Shown: piece after piece, positions 22,949 through 35,400 of the stretch
Position numbering within the stretch: the first letter of the stretch is position 1
How the letters are laid out: each line of letters starts with the position of its first letter
DNA from: Xiphias gladius
Lineage: Eukaryota > Chordata > Actinopteri > Istiophoriformes > Xiphiidae
Assembly (NCBI RefSeq): GCF_016859285.1
Contig: NC_053407.1
Location: 25,601,857 to 25,665,856 of the forward strand
Direction: 5' to 3'
Length of the DNA stretch: 64,000 nucleotides
Translations under genes and position numbers: made by a program
Notes under the pieces: generated by a model
What the model was told of the DNA's origin: nothing
Seen by the model: only the letters and a program-made list of their open reading frames with translations
Database searches by the model: none

Positions 22949-25039
22949 GGCAAAAGGCTTGAATGTCCCTGCGCTGACACGCAGACACTTCAGTCCTTCA
23001 CCTCTTTGTCAGGTCTTAGATTGTTTTCCTTTTTATTAGTGTCAGAGTGGAATATACACACATAGATGGACTTTTTAGAAATTCTGCAGAATATTCTTTC
23101 TGCATTTTATTTGTGATCTTGTATACATGTCTGATCATCTTCATGGCAGTCTTCTTAAATGCGTGAAATCAGGGACTCGACAGTGATGCTTGACTGTCAT
23201 TGGAGAAGGTCATGTATTTAAACATTGTCTTGCCTTCGTACTGTACTGTACTATACTGCACTGTGATGCAGTAGGTGTAAACATTCACGTCTACTGTTTT
23301 TTAGCAGTAGATAAAACTCCAGATGGTTATTTTATAAGCTTGACTGATCAGTGTGAGCCTATAGGATCCTCTGTGTGAAATGAGGATTTAGCAAGCATTC
23401 ATATTTTTACATTCACGGTGCTATGAACTGACCTCAATGCAAAGTGATCGCTCGGTGAAACCAGACTCGTCATGGATGTTGCAGATTCCTCAGAAGGAAG
23501 TTCTGACAAGCCTTTCAAACACAACGTTACAAAACTCAAACGGGTTTTTTTAATTTTTTGTTTTTTCTTTGTTTTGTTTTTAGGAATTTTAGAATTATGT
23601 TTTGTATGTTTTATGGAAATGACATTCACAAGGAATTTTATGAAACATTTGTCCATTAAAATGTCCTGATGATGCTTTTTCTATATTATTGGTTTACCCT
23701 CTTTTTTTGTATATAGATTGGTAGGAACCTCTTAATCTTTCGCAGGCTAGCTGCTGTATAGATATACAAGAGGAAAAATTTAAAAAAAGTCAAAAGTGAA
23801 GCCTAACATAAAAGAGAAGGGCTGAAATGCAACCAAGGTTGTGTGCTATAGTCTGATCCGCGATGTCCGTAACATTGGTGCGAACCTTTTGACCACTGAG
23901 CCCCCGACACCTTAACAGAGGTAGATTAACAGATCTGACGATGACATAAGTAGCAGCAGCGTCTTCTCCCCGGACCAAACCAGCTGACTCTGACAAATCT
24001 TTGAATGGACCCTTTGAATTCCGAGATTGAGCAGTCAGTGGGTTTGACTGTACATTTTACACTGAATTTCAACCCAATCTGTACTCCCTCTGCTTCCCTA
24101 AAATCGACATTCCTTTAAACACAGTTATAGGGAATCAATGAGGAGTCTCTCTGCGGCTCATCCTCAGTGAGGTCAGAGGTCAAGATCATCTGGGGGACAG
24201 TCCCGCCGGCAAAGATTTCAGTGGCTCCAGAACTCTCCAGCAGCATAACACAGGGTGTTGTTACTCTCCCTGCTGTAGTACATGCATACTGTCCACTTGG
24301 AAGTATTAACAAGTTACATGAGTAAAAATCTTCATATAAATAAAAATGAATTCTTGCAAGGATTTGTATGATATCCCACTAAACGTAATATTTATATCAT
24401 CAGTTATTTTCACACAGACTGGATGAAGTGGATATTGGCGATAAAATGGTCGCATTGAGCAGGTAACCCTAGAAATCGACTCTGAAACCCTGCGCTGAAA
24501 TGATCACTTTGGTTCTTCTGGTCAGCTCTTGATGAAATTCCGACTCTGGAATGATTTCGTGCGCTGTGTTCAAAGTGGTGGTCACTCAAAAGCAACGTAC
24601 CTTCATGAACTTCAAGATTTATTTTTAGTATGATGAGTAAGTCAATATCAGTTAGTATGATCAGTTCTGGTTAGCCCAAGTTGTTGTTGGTAAAAGTTAA
24701 GCTTTCGGTCACCATCTCAGTCTCGTTGAGTACAGATGTGTTAGGGGTCGTGTATAAATATCTATTAAGCTGCTCTTGGTTATTAATGTAACATAAGTAA
24801 TAAGTGACAATTTTTAAAAAAATTTAAAAAGTCTATTTTATTTGCCTGGTTAATGGTTGATGATGTGCCCTTTTACTTCTGTGGTTTAAAGCCCCCTTGC
24901 CGCATTTAGGCAAATTTGAATGTTTGGAGGTGGGGTGAAACCTTACAGGTCAAGTTGAGGGAGAGGAGGTCCACGTTACCGCTGTCGCCCCGCTGGAGTT
25001 TTGTGTTTGAAACTGGGGCGATCGTTGACGTCAAGGGTG
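22949..25039. other. tdg copy 2 3' UTR and intergenic DNA
   Basis: The 3' UTR of tdg copy 2 probably runs to the ATTAAA at 23655-23660. Downstream of the pnpla copy A stop (minus strand) the frame that continues to about 24907 lies in its 3' UTR. Minus frames of 60-65 codons at 24115-24312 and 24410-24595 match no family known to me. No RNA gene seen. Confidence 0.45.
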
Positions 25040-28000
25040 TCATGCCTTTGTCTCCCCCCTGTCTGGTTTCTGAGAGCCAGAGGGCCTGTCGCTGCAGCGC
25101 CGCTGGGGAGACGCACTAGATGGAGACACAGAGACGGGAACGAGCGCCAGACAGGGTTACTGTTATTGGTCCTACCGTAACAACATGACCTCTGTTGTTA
25201 GTTTTACAGCAGCAGATAATGTGGTGGTAATGAAAGAAGGCGTGTACAGCAAGAATAAGACACCGTCAACGTATAGTTTTTCCACTTCGGAAGAAAAAAA
25301 AAAAGCTTACATCACCTTCATTGCAACATTTACAAGGCACATAATTACAGCCTCTAAAATTCTACATTTTATAAAACAATTTCAGTCAGAGAAACGACTC
25401 CAAAGTTATGCAGTAGTTTAACTTCTGTGCCATCCAGTATTTAGTAGGAGAGTCCCATTTTTTTTTTTTTTTTTTAAATGGTTGATTCGGAAGTCACCCT
25501 AACCCGGTCAAGGGAGGCAACTGCTAAACTTTAAAGCACCTTAACTTGAATCTACTGAGGCTGGCTTTCTCATTTTCATATTAAAGTAGATTAAATCAAA
25601 AAATTCAAGTATCAAAAAAAAAAATTTATATATATATTCATATATAAATATGCATTTGTCTCCACACCTGTTGTTTTCCTTGCATCCAACGCAGAAATCA
25701 GTGATGCACGTCGACAGTCTGCAAATTACCGTACAGCCCGACTGTATCACACTGTCACGATACAAACAGTAGAAAACGACAGAAGAGATTTAAAAATTTT
25801 TTTTGGCCCATTTTCTTTGACCATTCTGCGACACACCCTCGCCCTTCAGTTGCACGGTCGACTGCTTCGAGAAGAGAAAAGCCCCTGGTCCTTACCCTTT
25901 GGTGAGTAAGAAGGTCAGCTCGACGGGCAGCATGAGGATGGTCAGGAGGCTCCAGACCCCTTTGACCAGAAGGAACTCGGTCAGCTGAGACCACCAGCTG
26001 ACACCGCCGTGACCCTCCCTGCAGGCCTCACACAGGACTAGCGCACACACACACACACACACACACACGAATACTCCTACAACATATCATAAAGATACTG
26101 TTGTAGATGTGTTGAGGGGGTTAATCTACAGCCAGTTCACAGATGAAAAGGAACTCAGATTATCTCTAAATATTTAAACTGGAGAACCTGATTGTGGCCA
26201 GTGAAATAGCAATAACTGATAACTGTGACTGTGAGGACACCTTCACCTTGACTTTAGCATATTTTATCCCAGATGTCAGTTTCCAAGGTCAGGGATGATT
26301 CTCCAAACTGATAACATGCCTCAATCTCAACCAATCTAAATCCAACATATCTTGATTTAACTGAAACAACAAATTGTGTCAAATTTGATCTCTATTCTTT
26401 AATTTTTGGGATAAAACAACTCAGTAATTCCAGTGTTTCTGCTCAAGGTGTCCTGGCCGGTGCAGGATCAAACCTGTGACCCCAGTCCCACCTGTCCCAC
26501 TTACTTTTTTGGATGTCAGCCGGCAGGCTCTCTATGACTCGGTGGTCCAGCCAGCAATGCTCTTCTTGTGCGGGATTTAGTCCATTCAGCGGTGTCGTCT
26601 CGGACTCCGCTCGAGCCGCTTCCTTCGTCAGCGCACAGCAAGCAGGTGTGAGTGCGTCCATCCGTGCCGACAAACTGGGGGGAAGACACTGTGTCCCGAG
26701 CAGATCTGTTAGAGTCAACGAAGAAGACGTCTAAGTCGTCACTCGACTCTGAGGAAGATGAAGGTGGAGGAGCTCACCTCTTTCTCCCAGGAAGCGAAGA
26801 GCATCCGTGTAGCCATTGTGGCAGATCTCAGCCAGCTTCTGTCAAGAACAAATGTGAAATTGTGACCGATTGTTTGCTCTTCTGTTACAGTACAGAGAAC
26901 TGCTCACGCATCTCAAGACGAATTTGGGTTTTGCACTGAATACATTCGTCCGGTTTCTTGGTATGACAGAGAGGAGAAGTAGGGATTGTTCTCTGCTGTT
27001 AAAAACCGCATATAACAACAAGTGTTTTGAAGTAAAAGGAACCTGAACGGAGGCCAACCTCAGGTCTAGGAGGTAAGAAGGATGTACAGACGCGATGCAC
27101 GTTGCCGGTGTTGACCTGGATGCTGACGTTGCCGTAGTGCACCTCGAGGAAGTTGAACGTACCCTCCTTGGGGCAGACGTCGCTCTCGCCCGAGAACGGG
27201 GCCATCGTGATGGTGTTCCTCTGCTCGAACAGGGGCATGCTGTTGCTCAGGGCTCCATCCATGTAGTGCTGAGAGGGAAGGGAGCCGACTGAATGTGCAC
27301 GACTATCTCAGATGACCACACAGATCCAAAAACTTTCAAAATCTATGATTCACACTCTGGTTTAAAGGAGTAAAGGTCAGTTCAAAGCAAACTCATGTAT
27401 CAAATATCATGTTGTCTGGCTGCAATGCTTTCTGGTCTATTGAGGCTACTGCTTTTGTGGTGAAACTGATACTTCTGCTCTTGTATGTCGGTTCTCTCCC
27501 TGTTCTCCCCCCAACAAAACCTCCCAGGCCTTCAATTCTGAGTGACACCGATAAGTTTGAATTGAAAGGATTAAAACTAAACAATGTTCTATTTTCATAC
27601 TCCGTCGTAGCTGTTTTGCAAGCATTTCCCAGGAGTAAAATAATCATAACAGGAACGCCACGCAACACCAACGCATTGTTGTACGATGACGCGGATGAAG
27701 GCCACAGGCAGAAACACATTGGTCTCACAGTTAAGTTTTTCTTTACACAACAGGTGCTGCTGGAGTTTTTACCTCTTTTTTTTCCCCTTCTCCGTAGAAC
27801 CACAAAGTAGGCGAGGTCGTGCCAGAAAATCTCTACTCTTGATTTTTTTCCTTAAAGCCCGTGCTTACAGGATTTTTAACATTTCTGATTATTAGGGCTT
27901 TAAAGTAAAGACCGTTGTTAAACCATGTTGCATAACCATTTCTTGCTAGTCCTCCAGCGAGAAGCTGTCAGCTGTGGCAGCGGAGGAGAGAATACAGGAG

Positions 28001-31000
28001 CAGTGACGGGAAGTGAAACCGACTAAAACATGAGCAGGTGTCCACTCACCACTCCACGGTATGAAGGTGGAATGAAACCACAGTAAACTGGGAAAAAGCA
28101 GCTGCACATGAGAGCCTGCAAAAAAAGGAGACAGTGCAGGTCAAAACATCAGAATTTAAGAAATCCGAGCCTCGGATCCTGCCATCTTTCTGGTTTACCG
28201 TCAGAACTGATTTTGTGAAGTCAGACCGGGCTTTCACTGCCCTCAGTTTCCTCCACTCCGTTTTACCTGAACCAGCTCTTCTCTGCTGGCAAACTCTGAC
28301 ACCAAGACGTTTCTCCCGTCAGCCAGTCTGGTGAGGGACACGCAGAGCCTCCCAGAGGCCCGACGGTGGGCGTCAGCTGGGAGTTTCTGCAGCAGGGATT
28401 CACGTACCGCCCGCAGCAGACTGAAGGTCGGGTGGAAAACACCCAGCCTGTGTTTTCTGGCCTCTTTCGCCATGGCCAGCACATCATCACAGACCTGTTC
28501 TGGAGGAGGAACATGTGGCAAAATCAGTCTCTGGGTAAAGTGATAAATTGCAGCTCCATTTATTGTGCAAGAAGGGTCATTAAGTGAGTAAAACCAAGTC
28601 AGCAATTTTATTTGTCCTTTTACATTCTTTTGTGAGTAATATAAGAAATCAGTAACTCGTTGAGGGATTGTTTCAGCTGATGTTTTTATTGTCTCACTGT
28701 TTCTGCTTTATTGCTGCCTACTTAAGATTTAAGGCTTTTAAGGCTACATAAATAAATTAGGTGGAAAACCACTACAAAAATATAGTGTTTTTTTTGTTGT
28801 CATTGTCATGTTGTCGTGTGTGTTTGTTATTCAGGAGTCCGTGAATGAGAGAAGAGAGACGGGTGTTTTTTTTCCCCTCGTTCGCCTCCCTTGGTTCTGA
28901 ACCCCATGTGACATCTGGACTTTGCCCTCACTGTTGCACGCTCCGCCTTTGGTCTGACACAACACACCCCTGCGCTCCCTGCATGATCGGGAAAAGTTTA
29001 ACTACTGCGGGAAGAAAAATAAAAAAAACCAGTAACTGGTGTTAATGTTGCGGCTGGTCGGTGCATATTTTACCGTGAGTACATCTGAAAACACCAGATG
29101 GGAACTTTTACACCTTTCAAGCTGGCGTCAGAAAGTTAAGATCTTGGAGATAAAATGTTATCAGAATCCCTGTTCTAAGTTACGTCAGGAATTTCTAGTA
29201 TCACGAGTCTTCAAAAATCAAAACAACGATACTATCGTAGGCCCTACTGAAATTAACAGAGCCTTTAGAGAATAATATGAAAAACCGTATAGTTCCGAAA
29301 AGAGAATCAAGAACTATTATACCAAAGTTGTCTTCCTAAATAATCTTAATATCTCCGGTATATGAGAGGAGGAATGGGGGACATTGGGGGAAGACGTGGG
29401 CCTCAGAGGACATCTCTGTGGTGATGAAAAGCAAGAAATCTTCGGATGAGAGGGATAAACCCACCCGCTCACGTTGGTCACTTCAGACAGTTTTAGTGAC
29501 GTAGGAATACAAATGAAACTTTACAATCTGCTCATACTCCTGTGACAACATCTGTTTGATATTTGGTCATCGCCTCCAATCTTCCAAATCCAGATATACT
29601 GAAAATGAATACTCTCCCCAAGCTATTATCTCTCTTTCAGAATATTCCCTTGCCGCCTCCTCCAGAATTCTTTTCTAGACTAAAGAAACTATTCAGTGAC
29701 TTGATATGGAAAAACAGACGCCACAGACTTCGCTTGTCCCTTCTGTCTTCACCCTATGACAGGGCCCAGACTTGTCGTGGAATTACCGGGCAACTCAAGG
29801 CAGAACTATAGGGTTTTATCACTTCACAGGAAATGCACCAGCATGGAAAGACACTGAGTCTGGCTCTGTAAACCTCCAAGCTCCGTCCTTAAAGGAGCAG
29901 ATTGAAACCTAAAGTGGGAAACAGGATTGATAATCTATCATCACCTGATCAAATCTAATCGAAAACAAACCCTCGGCCATCCCTGCTTTTTCCTCACCGG
30001 AGAAACTTTTGATTAAAAATCCCTTTGGAAAAGGAACTTTATCAGAAATACACGACTTGTTGATCGCTAGATCACTAGAATCCTCAGAGAATCTGAGACT
30101 GAAAGCGTGGGAGGACGATCTGGAGGAAGAGGAGGCCGACTGAAGAACGGAACAAGGCATGCAATAAAGCTCGAATGCAAACCGCTAACGCGCGTTTAGA
30201 ACTTCTGCAATACAGTTGGTTAATGATAGTGTACGTCACGCCTGAAAAAGTCAATGAATTCAGTCCCTACATTCCAGACCTATGTGGCAGGTGTAGGGAG
30301 GAGAAAGGAACATTTCTCAACTGTGCGTGGAAATGTCCACGAGTTAGAGAATTTTGGGAAGAACTTGAACCAGTAGCGCGGGGGAGTTCGTCAGTCCAAA
30401 TAGCTGTGGAACCTACGTTTTTTTTTTTTGTTTGTCCTCGGCATCTATCCGCGGGGACAGACTGTAAAGGAAATGTCTCCCGCTCAAAGACAAACAGGAA
30501 AGGTCTCAAAGTATCTGGGACCCAATTTTAAATGATCTTAGGGACGAGGATTTATCTGAGTCCGGGGAAAGGTCATTTTAGCATCTGTAATAGACGTCAT
30601 TTAAGCAGCTGTTGTTGATGAATGTAGATCACTGTAAGTGTTGGATATGTTAGTATTGTAAATGTGTATTATAATGTACCCACTATGGTGTTTTCTGTTT
30701 TTTAAAAATATTTTTATTAAAATTAATATTATTTCACCATTTATTTATTTATTTTTTAATAATTTTAATATTGTTTGTCCATTAATATGAATGTATCTAT
30801 GTATATATCAAGTGCATTTTTTTAAATATTATACTTATGCCATATTATAATACTGGATATTTGTAAGTATGGATAAATAATGTTTTTTTAAATATTTTTA
30901 AAAACATTTTTGAAAACATTTATAAAATGCAAGTCAGCTTGTTGAGCCGGGAGATCTCGGATCTGCAACGTGACTCACCGATGGGAATCCCAACAGTCAG

Positions 31001-31165
31001 AGCTGCAGCAACCAGACAACCAGATGAGGCTCCGCAGAACTTCGACGCACCATGAACCAGATGGGGGACCCGTTCGAGGATGCAGCTCAGAGCTCCCAGG
31101 TAGTAAATGCTCCTGAATCCACAGCCTGCAAAAGAGATGTTCCACTCCTCGTCCCAGTCAAACAT
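25040..31165 (-). CDS. Patatin-like phospholipase, PNPLA2/3 type, tandem copy A (8 exons, shortened)
   Basis: Exons on the minus strand are 31165-30979, 28499-28267, 28115-28050, 27268-27059, 26838-26778, 26705-26505, 26037-25896 and 25115-25040, giving 391 residues. The family hydrolyses acyl esters of triglyceride or phospholipid at lipid droplets. The Ser-Asp dyad is kept: GASSG with Ser47 and MDGA with Asp166, the same numbers as in human PNPLA3. The first seven exons have exactly the lengths of those in copy B. Odd points: the oxyanion GXGXXG is GCGFRS (Gly19 to Ser, Leu18 to Arg). The exon matching copy B exon 8 (108 nt, phase 2 to 2) is not found, and exon 7 joins the last exon in frame. 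The last exon (start [11 protein letters not shown], like LRRCTSLP in copy B) stops after 25 codons. The donor after exon 4 is a weaker GTTGGC. Activity may be reduced. Intron 1 holds a LINE remnant. Confidence 0.85.
26042..26068. repeat. (CA)n microsatellite
   Basis: About 13 CA units directly upstream of exon 7 of pnpla copy A on the minus strand, so it reads as a (TG)n polypyrimidine-side tract next to the acceptor at 26038. Confidence 0.9.
28950..30540 (+). mobile_element. LINE remnant, Tx1/L1 type ORF2 pieces
   Basis: It lies antisense in intron 1 of pnpla copy A. A piece near 29180-29275 reads [20 protein letters not shown], as in the linker ahead of the L1-type reverse transcriptase. 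Next, 29580-29750 reads [16 protein letters not shown] and [16 protein letters not shown], the thumb-side region after the polymerase core. Finally 30170-30360 reads [11 protein letters not shown] and [19 protein letters not shown], the C-terminal zinc-knuckle-like Cys/His box. The polymerase core between the first two pieces is missing and the frames are broken by stops and frameshifts. An old dead copy. The left edge is uncertain. Confidence 0.8.
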
Positions 31166-32448
31166 CTTCTCTGAGGTTTCCGTTGACCGTGAGGTTGATG
31201 GAAACTCAAGACTGCACCTCAAATCGTCTCCTCAGTCATCTCGCAGAGTTTAGCTGAGTTCAGTCCCCTCAGCATTTCACACGCATGTAAACCGGTGTCT
31301 TATCTCCACTACATTCAGAGGTGCAGCGTGCTGTGCCTCGGTCGGCCGTGGTATGGGATTGCACAACTTACTAGGCCCAAACGTCACATGTTTCAAAATG
31401 CAAAACCAGCAGGGATCGCTTCACCCACCAGCTGCAATGAGGGCAGCTGCAGGACATGTGATAGTGTTCATAACTTACTTTACCGACACTACAATGTACA
31501 CAGCTCTATGGGAGGAACGAAAGAGGGGCACAACAACACCTCCAGCTATGGATTCGTTGCTCTTTATCATACTGTGGGGAAAAAATGAATAAAAATAAAA
31601 ATTTAAAAAGGTTTGAAAAACTACGTGGACAGGTTCTTTTGACTTTCAGGGCTCTCATGTTCACCATCATGATCACGGATGACTACATGCATTATCAGGT
31701 AAATCGATGATATGAATATATCAGTAAAAAACGATGAATACCATTTCATTAAAAATCAGTAAATAAAATGCATGAATACATATATAACCTGGTGCTGTTT
31801 GTGTCTTTTCTGATTTTGTTCCAGTGGCATTTTTGACTAATTGGGAGTTTCATTTTTCCATCGTTCTGAAAAAGCGAAACGTGTGTTGTATATTTTTCTG
31901 TCCATTTTCAAAGCTAATTGTGAATCTACAAGCGTACTGGGCGGCAACATTCGAACACCTCAACATCTGAACCAACTTAAAACCAATTATGTTGTTCTTC
32001 ATACTACAAGTGTTGCTGGAACCAAAAATAAAATGACAATAATTTAGTTGACAGGTTAGCTTTCAATAACAGTGATTCCTTGTGTCTTAGCTATTGGGAT
32101 GTCGCAGCTGTTGAATAAACTTAAACACCCCCCCCCCATTTTATGTTAAAGTGACAATCTGCCCATGTTTCACCATCAAGTACAGCAGCAGATCATCCAT
32201 TTAGCTTTAACATGTGCATTCATGACTTTTGCTGAACAGGCCGTTAAACACAACACTGTCATGTTGCCCCCTTCTAAAGTTGGTAGATGGTGAATGTGTT
32301 AGCAAAGACTGATAAAAGGAACTCTGGGACATAAGCTTACCGTATCTGATATTTTCTTTGATAGTGACAACACAAAACACAAGACATGTTTGGATTCATT
32401 TATTCAACATCTTCATTCACTTCTCTGTCAGTGCAACATTAACGGCGT
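31166..32448. other. Intergenic between the two pnpla copies
   Basis: 31166-31350 is the likely 5' UTR/promoter of copy A. The rest must include the 3' UTR of copy B at its right end. Overlapping plus frames at 31295-31592 (97 and 79 codons) lie on the same stretch in different frames and match nothing. A C9 run is at 32130-32138. No other structure seen. Confidence 0.4.
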
Positions 32449-35400
32449 TTACTTGAATTCAGAAGAGGACAACGAATCGTCGGTTTTCTTGTAGCTCGAG
32501 GTTGGATCGAATGCAATGTTTCGGATCCACCCCGCAGCTCTGCCAAAAACCCAGCCTCCACCGGCACTTTTAGGTGGCGGCCCCTCGGCGGCTTCCCCAA
32601 AGCCGGAGGCGGAGCTGAAGGAGGGCGTCGGGGGTGGAGTCAGGGGCGTGTGGTCCGCCTCACTGTGTGTGTTCCAGGCGAAGGTGAGGCTGGAGGTGGG
32701 AGTGGCTTCTGGGGTCATCGGGAGAGTTGCTGTGTCTTCTTCTCTGTCATTGCACAGGTTCAGGCCTAACGGCAGGCTTGTACATCTGCGCAGAGGTGGT
32801 TCCCTGGGAAAAACATAAGATGGAAATGCGGATCCATCTTGTTTAGAAGATGGTCAAGTTTCGGGGTATTATGACATTTTTAGACAGGGCTACAGTGTGG
32901 CTTTAATGATGGCAATATCAATGTGTGGCTCCAATACCTTGGTCCAGAGTGAAAAATCTCGACAGCCTGAACGGATCGAAATGAAATTTGCTGCAGAAAG
33001 AACATGCTTCCAATCATGTCTATGATCTGTTGCCACCAACAGGTCAAAGTTTCCATTTGTCCAACCCCTCAGTTCAGGACCGGACACCTCTAAAACTAAT
33101 GACCTGATTTCCTGTCAGCCTCAGCTGTACTTGGAGATAACGCTAAGTAACACAGAATCTCTGAGCCAAGATCTGGACATGGGACGTGATCTTTACACGG
33201 CATACCTGTCCTTGTCCTCCACCCTGTCCCTCCAGGCTTGCTTGTATATGTCTCCAGCCATGCCATAGAGCCAGCTCATGTCCTTGGGCACATTTGGGAT
33301 CCAACCCACCAGTCTAGAAGGATTCATTAAAATGTCAAATAAACACTTACAATTATCAGTGGTGGAAGTACACAAATCCTTAACTTAAATGTGCTGCATT
33401 ACATTTTACTTGTGTGAAAGTAACAGATATGAGCACGATAAGTTTTGCAGTATGAAAAGTTCTAACTGTGAAGAAAAGTCGGGTTTAGGGTCACTGTCGA
33501 CCCAAAAGTCGTTATTGCTAGTTTCAGGGATTTTCAGGCAAACAGAAGGGTAAAAAGAAAGATGATGTGGTGATAGATCAGCAGCTCATTTTATGTTGAA
33601 TGTAAAATCTTTATCTGCAAGGTAAATAACACTAACAGGTAAATGCAACGGAGCAGAATGTCTCCTTGTGCAATATGGTGGAGCTGAGATGTGAAGCCTC
33701 AGAAAACAGGGACACTCAAAGTATCTGCTTGATGGTTTTATTTAAGGGACAAAAAATCATGGGGCCATGGTTGTCTGGCTTCCCTGGCATTTCTTTTATC
33801 CTGGTTAGAGTATAACGCCTTGACGTCTTTTTCCGTCATCAAGACAACACACACTGGATTCCAGACTGAGCCCAAGCTTTTTAGAAAGTAGTTTAGTGTT
33901 GGTATTATAGCAGGTTAAATGCAGACTGGAGCGACGTTGGGCTCTTACCTGTGGGCTAGAGAGTAGGCCGACCCAACGGGCAGAGAACGGGGGATCTGCA
34001 GGTAGGAGGTCACATTCTTTGGCAGGTACCCGGCCACTTGGGACCACAGGCCATCAGCAGAATGCGATTCTCGACAGGCCTCGCACAACGCTGACACAAA
34101 ACACGGTGAAATAAAAACCTTACATATGTGGTTTTGCTGCATTAAATCTGTTGAACTGCCGCGGCCGCTCAGACGTTTATCATCGATGTCCATCTGTCTT
34201 TCCACTGTTTTCCCCAAACAAGGAGGATTTCATCGCACACGACCATGTTCCGCCCGCGCTTCAGTCACTACGCTTACCCTTTCTGATGTTAGCTGGGAGG
34301 CTCTCTACGAGCCGTGGATCCAGCCAAAAGTGCTCTTCCTGGGGGGGTTTCAGTCCGCTCTGCTGCGCCTTCTCGCCGGACTCCTCGGCCTCCGCCCGCG
34401 CCTTCACCAGCTCACAACAAGCAGGTCTGGGTGAGTCCGTCTCCAAACTTCTCAATGGACACTCACCGCCGATCAGATCTGCGACGGGCATTCAAATTAA
34501 GAAAATGTTCTGCAATAAGAACTAGTGTAGTCACCCGCAGTATCTGGCAGTGGTCTCTATGTTCTTCTCTTCTTCCCTCACCTTCTGTTTACTTGAATAT
34601 TCAACAGTTACTGTGACAAAATGTCCTTACTGTTCTCTTGCAGGAAGCGGAGAGCATCAATGTAGCCATTCTGGCAGATTTCAGACATGGCCTGTAAAAT
34701 CCAAGGGTGCTTGATGAGGATGCAAGATCGGTCTATTTAATCTAAAAAATATTACAGGGGTGCACTGTTCATTGGCATCGTACTAAAAGTGAGACTTACC
34801 TCCGAGTTTGTGTGCGTTCGTTGTATATTTGAGGTTGCAATAATCACTTTTTAACTAGCAAGAAATTCATGAAGCAACGTTTAGATCAAGCAGGACTTAG
34901 ATGACAAACTTTAGAAACGCGTTTTCATCTCGTTTTCGAAAAGGAGAACAAAACGGGTTTTCTCCACATGCGACATATGCGGCCTGAATGTGTGGATATC
35001 GATCAGCGTCGCAAATTGTCAAATAAGGCATACCAGTTTCAGACTAGGGCTTGAACTCAGGTTTTATGAACTCCAGTATGAGTCTGGAGGAATACGTAAG
35101 GCTTCCGTGCCGAGCTTTAGGCCTCTTTTTCAACTCTCGGAAATTTCTGCCGGATCCTCAAACCTTGTCTAGTCTCAGAGATGTCCCATATTGAAACACA
35201 AAAACAAAACATTTGCATGACACCGTCCACTAATAAAATCAACATCGTTACCAGCGAATAACTCAATCATCCAAGTTTCAAGTATGTGAAAGATGATAGT
35301 AAATACGGGGAAAATTGTTGCTTACAGGGAAGGGGAAACACCTTCAAATGAAAAAAAACAACAACAAAAAAAAAAACCACACAAAACCTTACACTTCAGA

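Noticed and set aside
24410-24595. 61-codon minus frame as possible exon 8 of pnpla copy A
   Set aside because: It lies downstream of the last exon and has no WxPxxPxD-type motif.
24907-25125. Minus frame with [10 protein letters not shown] considered as the pnpla copy A coding tail
   Set aside because: It is not in the frame set by exon 7 (phase 2). The in-frame reading ends at 25040, and its first part aligns better with copy B.
31641-31700. Exon-like segment with flanking AG and GT on the plus strand
   Set aside because: About 48 nt, no partner exon and no family match.
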